Assembly (NCBI GenBank): GCA_035623255.1
Contig: DASPTU010000080.1
Location: 1-18,735 of the forward strand
DNA length: 18,735 bases
Origin: JAFAGX01 sp035623255
GTDB lineage: Bacteria; Acidobacteriota; Terriglobia; Terriglobales; Acidobacteriaceae
Reading direction: 5' to 3'
The number at the start of each line of letters is the position of its first letter. Within the stretch, counting starts at the first letter, position 1. A program made the position numbers and the translations under genes. Below the pieces are notes generated by a model. That model worked only from the letters and a program-made list of their open reading frames with translations, was not told where the DNA came from and made no database searches. Shown here one piece after another: positions 4,730 through 13,475 of this stretch.

Positions 4730-7682
4730 TCTCTACTTTCGCGCACACACGATCCCGGTCGGCTTTCAAGAGCAACGCCGGAGCGATCGAAACACAAAAC
4801 AGCCGGACCAGGCGCTCATTTTTCACTGCGCAACCACGGCTGATGAAAAACAGGACTTGCTATTCGGTGCGTACGTCTGCGCCGAACTGAAAGACGCCCA
4901 GTGGATCGCAAAGGACATAGGCCTGTTCCACAGGGATGGCCATCCAGAGGAAGCGCGGGTATTCAAGCGCTTTGTGGCGGGCAGCACTTTTGAGCTCGGA
5001 ACTGTAAAAGAGTTCCGCCGCAAGGTTTTCTTGAAATACCTGAAAGCAGGAGCACGCATCGTTGCCTACGATGCACCGCGCCAGATCAGCCGGATTGCGG
5101 TCAAGTGGAACAAATCCCTGAAGCGACGGCGGGCGTTCTCCTTCTATTTCCGCTTGTTCAAGGACAAGAAGACGGGCAAGATCCGCCCCAGCGGCTTCGA
5201 ACCCGGCCTTTCGATTGAGAGTCTGGACGCTACAAAGGCCATTTATCGCCTGATTAGGTACAAGTTTCACGAACAGGATGCGGAGCGAGAAGAAGAGCAA
5301 CAGAGCTCAAGTGTCCATGTTCTCGACCTGAAGACGCTGACTGCGGTCCTCACAGGCGACGCGTATACTTTTGCGTCGGCGTGTGAGATTTTCGGGGCTC
5401 CGGCGAGCAGGGCACACAAAATTAGGTCGGGCGTAACCAAACCGGCAATTGAGGACCTGCTCAGGAATGTGACTGGCGAATTGGAGCTGCTCAATCGTCT
5501 CAACGAGAAATTTGCCACCCACGGCAGCCTTGGTCTAGTCCCAGAACGCTCCTACTCGCCGGCAACACTTGCTGAAGCTTCCTTTTCTGCTATGGGAGTA
5601 AAGCCGCCTGAGGAAAAATTTGACGTTCCTGACAGAATCAACGGCATTGCCATGCAAGCGTTAGCCGCGGGGCGTGCCGAATGCACGATCAGGCGGATGC
5701 TCTTACCTGTCACCTATGTCGATTTCCATGCGCAGTTCCCTGTGGTCAGCAGTCTGCTCGATTGTCGGGAAATACTGTGCGCTGAGAGTCTAGAGTTTCT
5801 CGACATCACCTCCAGGGCACGTGAGATTGTGGAACACGCGACTCTTGATGATTGTTTTCGCCCAGCATTCTGGAAACAACTTCGCTGGTACGCGCTCGTG
5901 GAGGCCCTGGAAGATGTTGTACCCATGCGCGCCAAGTTTAGCCAGGGTTCTGACCCAACATTGGGATGGAATTTTCTCACTTCAAAACAACCCTTCTGGA
6001 TGACCGGCCTGGACGTAATCGCGGCAAAATTGATAACAGGCAAGCCGATGAGGATCTTAAAAGCCATCGAGGTTGTGCCGCACGGAGTGCAACCTGGCTT
6101 GCTGCCCGTGAAGCTCTACGGGCAGGTCGAAGTCGATCCTCTTCGTGACGACCTGGCAGTGAAGTTGGTTGAATTACGCGATTCTCTCAAAACTAAAGAA
6201 CCGCACCTGGCAGCTGGATTGAAGGTGGCAGCCAACAGTGCCGCCTTCGGCATACTTTGCCAGCTGGACGTCAAGGACTTAGAGTCTCCCTCTGCCTTGC
6301 ACGTTTTTTACGGTGAGGCGACCTATAGTACTCCGCCTGTTGAGGTCTGGGAGCAGCCTGCCGAATTTTATTGCCCCGTGATCGCTTCCCTCGTGACGGG
6401 CGGGTCGCACTTGCTGTGCGCCATGTTGGAGCGCGCGGTGCGGGACATGGGAGGTCAGATCGCAGCGATGGACACTGACAGCGCGATGATCGTTTCAACC
6501 AAAGATGGCGGGCTGGTTCGGTGCGCAGGGGGCCCACATAGGCTCGAGGACTACCGACTGCCAAGCGGACATGCTGCCATCCGTGCACTGTCCTGGGCTG
6601 AAGTGGATCGTATCCGTGAGCAGTTTCAAGCCCTGAATCCGTGGCACGATGCTCTCAGTGTCCCATTTCTTAAGTTGGAAGCGGAAAACTTCGCCTCGGA
6701 TGGCAACCGCCACCAACTGTATGCGTACTGTGTCTCAGCGAAGTTGTACTGTCTGTTTAACCTGGACGGGAATAGGCTACTGGTCCGTAAACCGTCCGGC
6801 CATGGCCTCGGATTCTTACAGGCGCCCTACAGTGTCGCAGAGTGGCAGCGAAGGACAGGACGGAAATGGAAAGAAGACCTGCCACCCTGGATATTTGAGG
6901 CGTGGCATCTTATCCTCTCGCGAGAGCTGGGTCTTCCGCATGAGCCGCCCTCCTGGTTGAAGCAGCCAGCGGTCATGGCCGTACCAATTACGACGCCTCA
7001 AGTCTTGAGCCGTCTTGGCCGTTTCAAGGATGTTCTCCGTCCATTCACGGTCGCCACCATTCCATTCCCTAAGAAAGAGCCAGGCATGCTCTGGACTGGG
7101 TATTTCATCATGCCACATGCGGAGGAACTGAATGACTTGCACGGACGTCCAATTGTCAATATTGTCAGTCGCGCAACCTTCTACATTTACGATAAGAGCT
7201 CATCCACCTTGGGTAAGCCTCCGCACTGGCTATCTCTCAAGACGATGGAGGACGAAATCAACCAGATTTTGTCCAGAGCCGAAAGCAAGTTTTGCACTCC
7301 CAACGGCAACCCATGCACGAGCAAGACAATCGGCCTACTTGTGCGCAGGCACATCGTCGCCGGTGAGATTCACTACATCGGCAAAGAGGCATCCCAACGC
7401 TGGGCGCGCGGCCTCGATCTCTCGATGATGGCTGAAGCGGGAGCACTGGACCCGAGAGATGAAACTTTCCGCGAATACGAAAGAGTAGTCGATGCGAAAT
7501 ATCTGGAAGGAATTCGAGTACAAGCGAAACAGTTTTCCACCAAGCTTCTCTGTCGCCAGTCGAGAGTTGCCGAGTGTGCGATCCGAGCCTTTAAGAACGG
7601 AAAGAATACCATCAAGCCTCACACGATCCGAAAGCTGACGATGGCTATCCATGATCTGCAAAACAAGAGCATGAAGAATTGA
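4656..7682 (+). CDS. Family-B DNA polymerase with degenerate exonuclease domain
   Basis: This 1008-residue protein has the three PolB polymerase motifs in order: motif A YVDFHAQFP with D356, motif B K523-x3-N527-S-x2-F531-G, and motif C AMDTDS with D606 and D608. The N-terminal region aligns with a DEDD 3'-5' exonuclease fold, but the catalytic positions are changed: Exo I DxE is H57-C-A59, Exo II N...D is D139...Q143, and Exo III Yx3D is D267...N271. DNA synthesis is therefore expected without proofreading. The C-terminus (about 955-1000) looks like an added helix-turn-helix. The start is GTG at 4656, with AAGGG at 4645-4649 and 6-nt spacing, inside the HNH-like gene, so translation is probably coupled. 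PolB genes beside a solo Cas1 are typical of casposons. I am confident of PolB; its subfamily is unresolved. Confidence 0.88.
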   Translation: MRPHGQFALDRHGKEHVIHVADKLDLYFRAHTIPVGFQEQRRSDRNTKQPDQALIFHCATTADEKQDLLFGAYVCAELKDAQWIAKDIGLFHRDGHPEEARVFKRFVAGSTFELGTVKEFRRKVFLKYLKAGARIVAYDAPRQISRIAVKWNKSLKRRRAFSFYFRLFKDKKTGKIRPSGFEPGLSIESLDATKAIYRLIRYKFHEQDAEREEEQQSSSVHVLDLKTLTAVLTGDAYTFASACEIFGAPASRAHKIRSGVTKPAIEDLLRNVTGELELLNRLNEKFATHGSLGLVPERSYSPATLAEASFSAMGVKPPEEKFDVPDRINGIAMQALAAGRAECTIRRMLLPVTYVDFHAQFPVVSSLLDCREILCAESLEFLDITSRAREIVEHATLDDCFRPAFWKQLRWYALVEALEDVVPMRAKFSQGSDPTLGWNFLTSKQPFWMTGLDVIAAKLITGKPMRILKAIEVVPHGVQPGLLPVKLYGQVEVDPLRDDLAVKLVELRDSLKTKEPHLAAGLKVAANSAAFGILCQLDVKDLESPSALHVFYGEATYSTPPVEVWEQPAEFYCPVIASLVTGGSHLLCAMLERAVRDMGGQIAAMDTDSAMIVSTKDGGLVRCAGGPHRLEDYRLPSGHAAIRALSWAEVDRIREQFQALNPWHDALSVPFLKLEAENFASDGNRHQLYAYCVSAKLYCLFNLDGNRLLVRKPSGHGLGFLQAPYSVAEWQRRTGRKWKEDLPPWIFEAWHLILSRELGLPHEPPSWLKQPAVMAVPITTPQVLSRLGRFKDVLRPFTVATIPFPKKEPGMLWTGYFIMPHAEELNDLHGRPIVNIVSRATFYIYDKSSSTLGKPPHWLSLKTMEDEINQILSRAESKFCTPNGNPCTSKTIGLLVRRHIVAGEIHYIGKEASQRWARGLDLSMMAEAGALDPRDETFREYERVVDAKYLEGIRVQAKQFSTKLLCRQSRVAECAIRAFKNGKNTIKPHTIRKLTMAIHDLQNKSMKN

Positions 7683-7721
7683 AAATGCACACTGTCCGGG
7701 GCAGTCGCACGCGTGATGTAT

Positions 7722-8648
7722 TCAAAATGGCCTACCTACCCAGGAATACTGCCAGGCGACGGCAACGTTCTGCCAGTTGCCACCGAAACGGATGTAGGTG
7801 CCATCACTGTAGCTGACCTTTATGGACTGGTGTCTGGAAACGCGAAACGCAGCCGTGCCTCCGAGGCGCGAGCTGGTTTGGCGGGTCTCCGGGTTGCGTA
7901 TGCCATTTAAGGTCGTCACGCCACCCCACCAGAAATTGCCGTCCAGTGATACCCATGTTCCGCGCCCGAAGTCCCGACTCAGATGACCCTCGAACGAGCC
8001 GATGGGCTCCTCCGTTTGTGGCGCCGGCTGTGGGAGGTGGAATTCCGCTGAGTTTTCAGTGTAGAACCAAGCCCCGCCATAGCCATCGAGCACCCAGTGA
8101 CCCCAGCGTCCCGAGTATCCGAGCTCCGGTTTAAAAGCCCATCTGTTAATACCCCAATTGATCACCTGTGTGGGACCGTATTGCCCGGTCGGCGTAATCA
8201 CTCTGAGGCTCGCACCGAGAATGGTCTTTTGCTTCCACTTCGGGAATTGTTCCGCCGATATCGACGGCCCGCCCCTGAGGTTCACGGAGAAGCGGACGCC
8301 AAGATCGAGCAAACCCGAGCGGTAGGCTGACCTTTGTTTTCCCAGAGCCGCCGCCTCAAAGTTCCCTATCCCATATGGCAGCGAGGCGGTGATGTTAGCT
8401 GAGCGTCCGAAGAAGCTCAAGGAATGGTAATAGGTAAGAATCGGTACGTTGTACGTGCCGGTCGCGGTCACGGGTATGCTGCCACTGAAGTTCACGCCTC
8501 CGTCGTAAAAGGCCCACGTCAAAGTAACCGCGTTGCTGTGTACAGGCGTGATGACATAGGCGCGCGGTGCCAGATCCTGCGCCATCAGGAAATGTAATGA
8601 TCCGACTCCCATAAGAATGAACGACGCCAAAGTTGAAGAGAAGCGCAT
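7722..8648 (-). CDS. Outer-membrane beta-barrel, MetA/phenol-degradation-type transporter
   Basis: This 308-residue protein has an N-terminal signal sequence (residues 1-23, ending FLMAQ). The rest is alternating amphipathic strands rich in aromatics and glycine, for example LGASLRVITPTGQYGP, GYGGAWFYTEN and VAWQYSWVGRPF, ending in the C-terminal phenylalanine expected of Bam-inserted barrels. The GASLRVITPTGQY and FKPELGYS blocks fit the PF13557 family (putative MetA-pathway of phenol degradation), whose substrates are mostly unknown. The open frame extends to 8735, but the ATG at 8648 was chosen because it begins the signal peptide. It converges on polB with only 39 bp between stops, so this probably marks the right edge of the Cas1/PolB module. 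Confidence 0.8.
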   Translation of the reverse strand: MRFSSTLASFILMGVGSLHFLMAQDLAPRAYVITPVHSNAVTLTWAFYDGGVNFSGSIPVTATGTYNVPILTYYHSLSFFGRSANITASLPYGIGNFEAAALGKQRSAYRSGLLDLGVRFSVNLRGGPSISAEQFPKWKQKTILGASLRVITPTGQYGPTQVINWGINRWAFKPELGYSGRWGHWVLDGYGGAWFYTENSAEFHLPQPAPQTEEPIGSFEGHLSRDFGRGTWVSLDGNFWWGGVTTLNGIRNPETRQTSSRLGGTAAFRVSRHQSIKVSYSDGTYIRFGGNWQNVAVAWQYSWVGRPF

Positions 8649-8738
8649 TGCAGAGGATCTTCCCGTTTGTCGCGTTCGAAGGAGACCTGATCGGAACAGA
8701 CGACGCTGGAAACTTCTTGTTCTACACGGCGGCAACCG

Positions 8739-9323
8739 TCATGGGCCTGATCGCGTCGCCCGGCAAATCTTAGCGGCATGGCGGATGCGATCGCTGACTG
8801 TGTTGGCCGTCTGGGCATCTGAAAATAGAAGCCTCGCCTCGTTCGATAACTTTTTCTTCGATTTCAACTTGCTCTTGTGATACGACTCCCTATTTCCCGG
8901 GAGTGGAGCGTCGGTCTTCATCACAACTACGTAAGTCTCAGGCGAAACCTCGAATTTAAACTGAATGTCGGATTTCCTATACTGTGAATACGGCTCCACA
9001 CCTACGTTGGAAACCGTTCCGAGATACACCAAGTAGGTTTCGACCATCTTGTCATCGGATGAAGTGTAGACACTTGTCCACTTCAGCGAACATTCTGACG
9101 GATTCGCATTTACATCGGTCAGACTACTGTTCATTGGGTAGGAAGCTCCAAACACATCAGGGATCGTCTCAGTCCATGAAATAGTTCCACGGCTGTTCAA
9201 GGCATTTGCGATGAAATTCATCGTGTCCTGCAGCGTCGGTCCCGTGCCTTGACCTGAAACTTGGAGTAAGAGCACAAACAACGGTGCCGTCAGAACACCC
9301 AGTCTGCAACTTCCTCGTCTCAT
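8739..9323 (-). CDS. Secreted hypothetical protein
   Basis: This 194-residue protein starts with a typical signal peptide (residues 1-25: positively charged start, LTAPLFVLLLQVSGQ). The mature part opens with LQDTMNFIANALNSRGTISW and ends with FSDAQTANTVSDRIRHAAKI before a basic tail. Small exported proteins with this opening and the same FSD...TAN...A closing block are, as I recall, common hypothetical proteins in acidobacteria; no function is known. A GGGGG precedes the ATG by about 4 nt. The gene lies 90 bp upstream of the barrel gene on the same strand and could be cotranscribed with it. Confidence 0.65.
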   Translation of the reverse strand: MRRGSCRLGVLTAPLFVLLLQVSGQGTGPTLQDTMNFIANALNSRGTISWTETIPDVFGASYPMNSSLTDVNANPSECSLKWTSVYTSSDDKMVETYLVYLGTVSNVGVEPYSQYRKSDIQFKFEVSPETYVVVMKTDAPLPGNRESYHKSKLKSKKKLSNEARLLFSDAQTANTVSDRIRHAAKICRATRSGP

Positions 9324-9868
9324 GCTGCCCCCGAACCCTCGTCTCCCCAGTCCTAACGCGACCGATCGGCCCGTGTTCCAGCCAGGGCCAAGTCGGATGG
9401 TCTCCCCTAGTCTAGAGGCATCAGATTTTCAACTGAAGCTTAGATTTTCCCGAAAGCCCGAGGAACTGGCAGAGTTACCAGTCCAAAAAGTACTGGGAAA
9501 CAAGACTCCGCTTTCATGATTCCCGGTTTGTCGGCGACTACTCGGAAACTAGCACCCCACTCCTATCCACCCTGGCACTCCCACACTACTTTCGCCTTTT
9601 GTTCGAGGGCGCTCTGGAGACCTCGCTTTCCCTCCTCTCCTCCGGCGCTTGACGGGATAGGAGATAAGTGAATCCGAAACTGCCCTCGTTACCGATGAGT
9701 AAACACATTGGGGGGCTTGGGATCGCGTGCGGATGGGCGGGCGGAGCGGCTCTATCCCGCGTCCGGGTCTCTCAGTGTTCTTGCGCGTTCGGTGCTGGCG
9801 AGGAGATTGAAGCGCGGTTCCGTAGTCGGTGTTAACGCCTGTTTACGACAATCATCCTAATGTCATCG
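9324..9868. other. 545-bp stretch without a convincing gene
   Basis: This lies between the secreted-protein start (9323) and the four-helix membrane protein stop (9869), so it should contain the promoter of the former and the terminator of the latter. A 65-codon plus-strand frame at 9322-9519 has no ribosome-binding site or recognisable sequence. I found no tRNA, repeat array or clear intrinsic terminator. Composition is C-rich on the plus strand around 9540-9650. Confidence 0.6.
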
Positions 9869-10369
9869 CTATCTGGTGATCTTCCAGACGTTTTGCGAGA
9901 CTCTTAGAAGACCGAGCCAATACAACGCGATCGACAATGCTTGCGCGATCAACCACGTATTCTTCCCGGCGGCCACAGGTGTGTAGTAATAGGCTGGCCA
10001 GATCCTGTCGACTACGAAGTAGCCAACGTAACCGGTGAGGAACACGGCTATCAAGCCTGCCACGCACAGCCATAAGCTGGCTGGTCCAGTCTGTTCAGTG
10101 CTCGGAAACGATCGCCCTAGCACCAGGTACATGATCCCGATCACGATCATCCCCAGCGACCCTGCCTGAACTGCGTACACCGACAGCGTCCACGGACACG
10201 CGAACCAGAGCGTGACATTCTTCATAAACATTTCTCCGGTATCGTGATTCGCGCCGATGAGGTAATGGCCAATGATCCCAAATCCGATGAAAATCCCAAA
10301 AACCAGCAGCCCTAAGCCCCAGCGTATAAATCGGGTTCCGATCTGTACAACCCTATTCGTCTCCGGCAT
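9869..10369 (-). CDS. Four-helix integral membrane protein
   Basis: This 166-residue protein has four clear hydrophobic segments at about residues 17-39, 62-85, 98-120 and 137-156, short loops, and conserved-looking polar spots within or near helices (GHYLIGANHDTGE, WFACPWTLSVY). It is the last gene of a probable operon, 39 bp after the DUF1254/DUF1214 lipoprotein gene, and has a good GAGGGAG ribosome-binding site just before its ATG. The size and four-helix layout recall small membrane enzymes such as styrene-oxide-isomerase-like proteins, but I cannot align motifs well enough to claim that. Function unknown. Confidence 0.7.
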   Translation of the reverse strand: MPETNRVVQIGTRFIRWGLGLLVFGIFIGFGIIGHYLIGANHDTGEMFMKNVTLWFACPWTLSVYAVQAGSLGMIVIGIMYLVLGRSFPSTEQTGPASLWLCVAGLIAVFLTGYVGYFVVDRIWPAYYYTPVAAGKNTWLIAQALSIALYWLGLLRVSQNVWKITR

Positions 10370-10408
10370 GACTCCCTCTCTTCGCCGACTCGTCGGCTGG
10401 TGGTGTGT

Positions 10409-11896
10409 TTATTTCACCTTCACAACAGCCGGAGGTGTCCACTTGCCATCCGTGATGGCGACGTCCGGCCAATAAGATCGTACATAGAGCGAGAAGTCGT
10501 CCTTGGGCGCGGGCAGCCAGTTTGACATCTTGCTGGCTTCGGGTGCAGTTGCAGACACGTAGAGGATAAGCGAGCCATCCGGGCCGAATTGCAAATCCTT
10601 GTTCTTTGTGCCCAATGAATATCGTTTTAGTGTGTTGGGCTCGAAAAAGTGAAACTTATTGTAGAGAGTGAGCGACCAAAAGCCCTTCACCGGAGGCAAT
10701 GCATCTTTCGCGAAGGTCACAGTGTATTGATGGTTGCCGTTCAAACGTCCGCCGGAGGCATCGAGGTCCTGATAGAAGTACTTCGTTTCTTCAGGCTTGT
10801 TTACAAAGATGTTCGATTTTGCAACCGCCGTGCGCGTGAAATAGTCGGTCCCGAACTTGGCCCCGTTGCTTTGCGTTGTCCAATTGGCAGGGAGAGGCAG
10901 GCCGTAGTTGCGGAACTCGAACAACGGGGTCACGAGTTCCTTGTCGGAGCCAGTCACCCCTTCTTGCAGAGCCTGCTTGAGCTTGGGATCAGCGTTTGCC
11001 GCTGCCCACACTGCGCGAATGTTGGCATAGAGGGCCTCTTCGCCGGGAAGAGGAGGCAGTCCGTCCATCACTTTCGGAAGCTGCTCTACAAATTTCTCTG
11101 GGTCAACCCACTTGGTTTCTTCGTGTCCCTTCGAACTGGAGGGGAACTTGGGAGAGGCCGACCAATCTTTCGTCTGCATTTTTCCATCGGACTTCGACAG
11201 CGGATAAAGATCCACTTGATTAATCAATGGTTGAACTGCCTTCGTATCGTCCGCCGTGGAATCTTTGAAAACACGTGGAATCACGATGCCCAAATTCGTG
11301 GAAGACCGGAAGACGTGCTGTATTCCTTGTGGCGTCTGTCCCTTCCAGCTTGGTCCGACGAGCAGATACAAGCCTGGCTTGGTTCCGTACATCTTCCCCA
11401 TGTCCGCGAAGCTATCGGTGCGTTGGTCGACAACTTGATAAACCCAGAACCTGTCGCCGAAATCGGGAACCTGAATTACCACGGGCTCACGTCCCAGATC
11501 CAGAATTGAAAAGCCGTAAACGACATCTTGATTCGGACAGGCGACTACGCGTTCCTCAGGCACAACGTAGTCTGTGAGCATACTGAGCCGATTCGGGGGA
11601 GCTGCGGGAACAATGCCCCCGATCAAGCCGGGCTCGGGCAGTTGGTCAAATGCAAGCAGCCGATTATAGACATTCACCATCGGCCAGGCCCAAAACAACG
11701 CGGTCCTGCCAACCTGACGCACGTATTCCTCAGTCATGCGAGTTCCGGGAACTGGACCGGGAACGGTGGTGGGAACATTTGAAGCGGCAGGAGCCGTGCT
11801 CGATGACTCAGAAGTAGGCTGGTTTGCACTGCACGCGGTGAACAGCACGCACAAAATAGCGCAGAATGCTGCACGGCATAAATTGCACCTGCTCAT
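10409..11896 (-). CDS. DUF1254/DUF1214 lipoprotein
   Basis: This 495-residue exported protein has a probable lipobox (VLFTAC, C22) followed by a Ser/Thr/Pro-rich linker to about residue 52, so it is likely membrane-anchored. The N-terminal half carries DUF1254 hallmarks (ALFWAWPMVNVYNR; CPNQDVVYGFSILDLG). The C-terminal half carries DUF1214 hallmarks (GFWSLTLYNKFHFFE; SWP/YWPDVAI-type end). The family's biochemical role is not established. The frame is open to 11941, but the ATG at 11896 was chosen because AAAGGAGA lies just before it and the signal peptide starts there. Only 11 bp separate it from the upstream paralogue, indicating cotranscription. It is clearly diverged from that paralogue, so not a recent duplication. 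Confidence 0.88.
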   Translation of the reverse strand: MSRCNLCRAAFCAILCVLFTACSANQPTSESSSTAPAASNVPTTVPGPVPGTRMTEEYVRQVGRTALFWAWPMVNVYNRLLAFDQLPEPGLIGGIVPAAPPNRLSMLTDYVVPEERVVACPNQDVVYGFSILDLGREPVVIQVPDFGDRFWVYQVVDQRTDSFADMGKMYGTKPGLYLLVGPSWKGQTPQGIQHVFRSSTNLGIVIPRVFKDSTADDTKAVQPLINQVDLYPLSKSDGKMQTKDWSASPKFPSSSKGHEETKWVDPEKFVEQLPKVMDGLPPLPGEEALYANIRAVWAAANADPKLKQALQEGVTGSDKELVTPLFEFRNYGLPLPANWTTQSNGAKFGTDYFTRTAVAKSNIFVNKPEETKYFYQDLDASGGRLNGNHQYTVTFAKDALPPVKGFWSLTLYNKFHFFEPNTLKRYSLGTKNKDLQFGPDGSLILYVSATAPEASKMSNWLPAPKDDFSLYVRSYWPDVAITDGKWTPPAVVKVK

Positions 11897-11907
11897 GTGT
11901 TTCTCCT

Positions 11908-13431
11908 TTATTGCAATTTCTCGATGTCGCCGGGCTTCCACGATTTATCAATTGCCGCTTGCGTCGGGCCATATAAACGCAGGATCACAAAATAGCCTCG
12001 GCCCGGAGGGGTCGCCAGCCAGTTCGCTTCCTTTCCGGCAGGCGCTTGAGCGCCGAAATAGATGTCGGTGCTGCCATCGGCATTCTGTACGGGTTTATCG
12101 CGCGATCCGAGCGATGGAAATGGCTGGCCGTTGGCGAGGCCGGAAGCGTTCTCAGCTTCATAGAGAGTGAGCGACCAAAAATTGGCGGCTGGAACGTTGG
12201 GCGGTAGAGTGACTTTGTAATTGTTGTCGCCGGTAAGTGGATTGCCCTCGCGGTCGGTGAAGGCGATACCATATTTGGCACCCTTTCCCGCGATCTGCGA
12301 AATCATCCCCGGGCTGATCGAATAGTAGTCCGTGACAAACCAGATGCGCGCATCAAGATCGATATAGCCGCCGTCTTTCCTTAGGAAACCGAGACTCGCG
12401 AATGCTCCCGCGGGATTGTCGGGAGTTCCGTCTGCCATTGGATTGAGCCAATGACGGTCGGTATACATCAAGTACGAACGCCCGCTGACCGTTTGCTGGA
12501 ACCCGATGACGCGGCTCATCTTGTAGCCGGTCTTCGCAGCTTGATCGAGGAGCGTGCGTGTCTTTGTGTCTGGATTGAAGGGCTGGCCCTTCACGATCCC
12601 GAGCGTTGCGAGCATGCCGAGCCAGTCCGGGGAAGCGATCGAAGTGGGCTCGCTATCGAAAAACGCTTTCAGATCATCGAAAGCGGAACCGTCGCTGATC
12701 GGAAGCATATTGGCGGCAACCCCGGATGCGTCCGGAAATGTCATTGCCTTAGCGGTGGCTTTCCCGCTCAGCGGATAAATCCGGGCTTGTTCGATAAGCC
12801 TGACGGGCGGTTCAAGATTCTTCGGATCCTGATAAAAAGCACGAAGAAAAACAAACACATTGTTCGTTTCCGAACGGTAGACGTAATAGCCCTGCGGCAC
12901 AACTCCTTTGTACCCTGGCGGCAACAACAGAAATTTGCCACCCTTGCCGCCATCTGGGCCTGGCAGGCCAACATCGCCGAAGAATTTGCCGCCATCGACT
13001 GGAATCGGGTGCTGCCAGAAATCCAGCAAGATTCCCTGCAACTGCGGCGGAGCTTCAAACACGAGCGGTCCATCCTTGCCGAGATCGACGTAGCTCATGG
13101 CATAGATGACGTCGGAGTTGGGCGTTGTTACCAGCGTCTTCGCATCCAGCCGCTTCTTCCAGATCGGCAGCACGTTGTAACCAGCACCGAAGACCTTCTC
13201 TGAGCCCAGCTTCATCCCGAGGGTATTGAGGAGCGGCATCGCCCATAAGTAGGTTTGCGTGGCTCGCTGGAAGAACAATTCATCGCGGAGGGTTTGGGCG
13301 GTCTGGTCGGTCGGACGATTCTCCGAGAACGGCAGGTTTGCCAGTTCGTCGTAGCGGGAGGTCTGCGCGAAAGCAGCGCTGATCCCGGTCAAGACTACGA
13401 TGCCGACACAAGCAAAACGAAGGTTCTTCAT
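11908..13431 (-). CDS. DUF1254/DUF1214 periplasmic protein
   Basis: This 507-residue protein has a cleavable signal peptide (residues 1-22, ending SAAFA). DUF1254 features are QTYLWAMPLLNTLGMK and TPNSDVIYAMSYVDLG; DUF1214 features are ANFWSLTLYEAENASGL and YFVILRLYGPTQAAIDKSW at the end. Such proteins are commonly exported and often encoded as pairs, but no reaction is established. The start is ATG at 13431, not the longer open frame to 13557, because the signal peptide begins there and a GAGGGGG lies upstream. It lies 44 bp after the barrel gene and 11 bp before the lipoprotein paralogue. Confidence 0.88.
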   Translation of the reverse strand: MKNLRFACVGIVVLTGISAAFAQTSRYDELANLPFSENRPTDQTAQTLRDELFFQRATQTYLWAMPLLNTLGMKLGSEKVFGAGYNVLPIWKKRLDAKTLVTTPNSDVIYAMSYVDLGKDGPLVFEAPPQLQGILLDFWQHPIPVDGGKFFGDVGLPGPDGGKGGKFLLLPPGYKGVVPQGYYVYRSETNNVFVFLRAFYQDPKNLEPPVRLIEQARIYPLSGKATAKAMTFPDASGVAANMLPISDGSAFDDLKAFFDSEPTSIASPDWLGMLATLGIVKGQPFNPDTKTRTLLDQAAKTGYKMSRVIGFQQTVSGRSYLMYTDRHWLNPMADGTPDNPAGAFASLGFLRKDGGYIDLDARIWFVTDYYSISPGMISQIAGKGAKYGIAFTDREGNPLTGDNNYKVTLPPNVPAANFWSLTLYEAENASGLANGQPFPSLGSRDKPVQNADGSTDIYFGAQAPAGKEANWLATPPGRGYFVILRLYGPTQAAIDKSWKPGDIEKLQ

Positions 13432-13475
13432 TCTTTCATTTCCCCCTCGAGAGAAGTTTTGAGACGGGCCTGGTA

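Noticed and set aside
7683..7721. ACTG-TCCGGGG-CAGT as a terminator or element end after polB
   Set aside because: Only a 4-bp stem without a U-run; too weak to call.
9340..9460. Possible tRNA-like stretch (GGGTTCG on the minus strand)
   Set aside because: No acceptor, D-arm or anticodon-arm pairing could be built around it.
9322..9519. 65-codon plus-strand frame in the long intergenic region
   Set aside because: No ribosome-binding site, no recognisable sequence, and it sits in the promoter zone of the opposite-strand gene.
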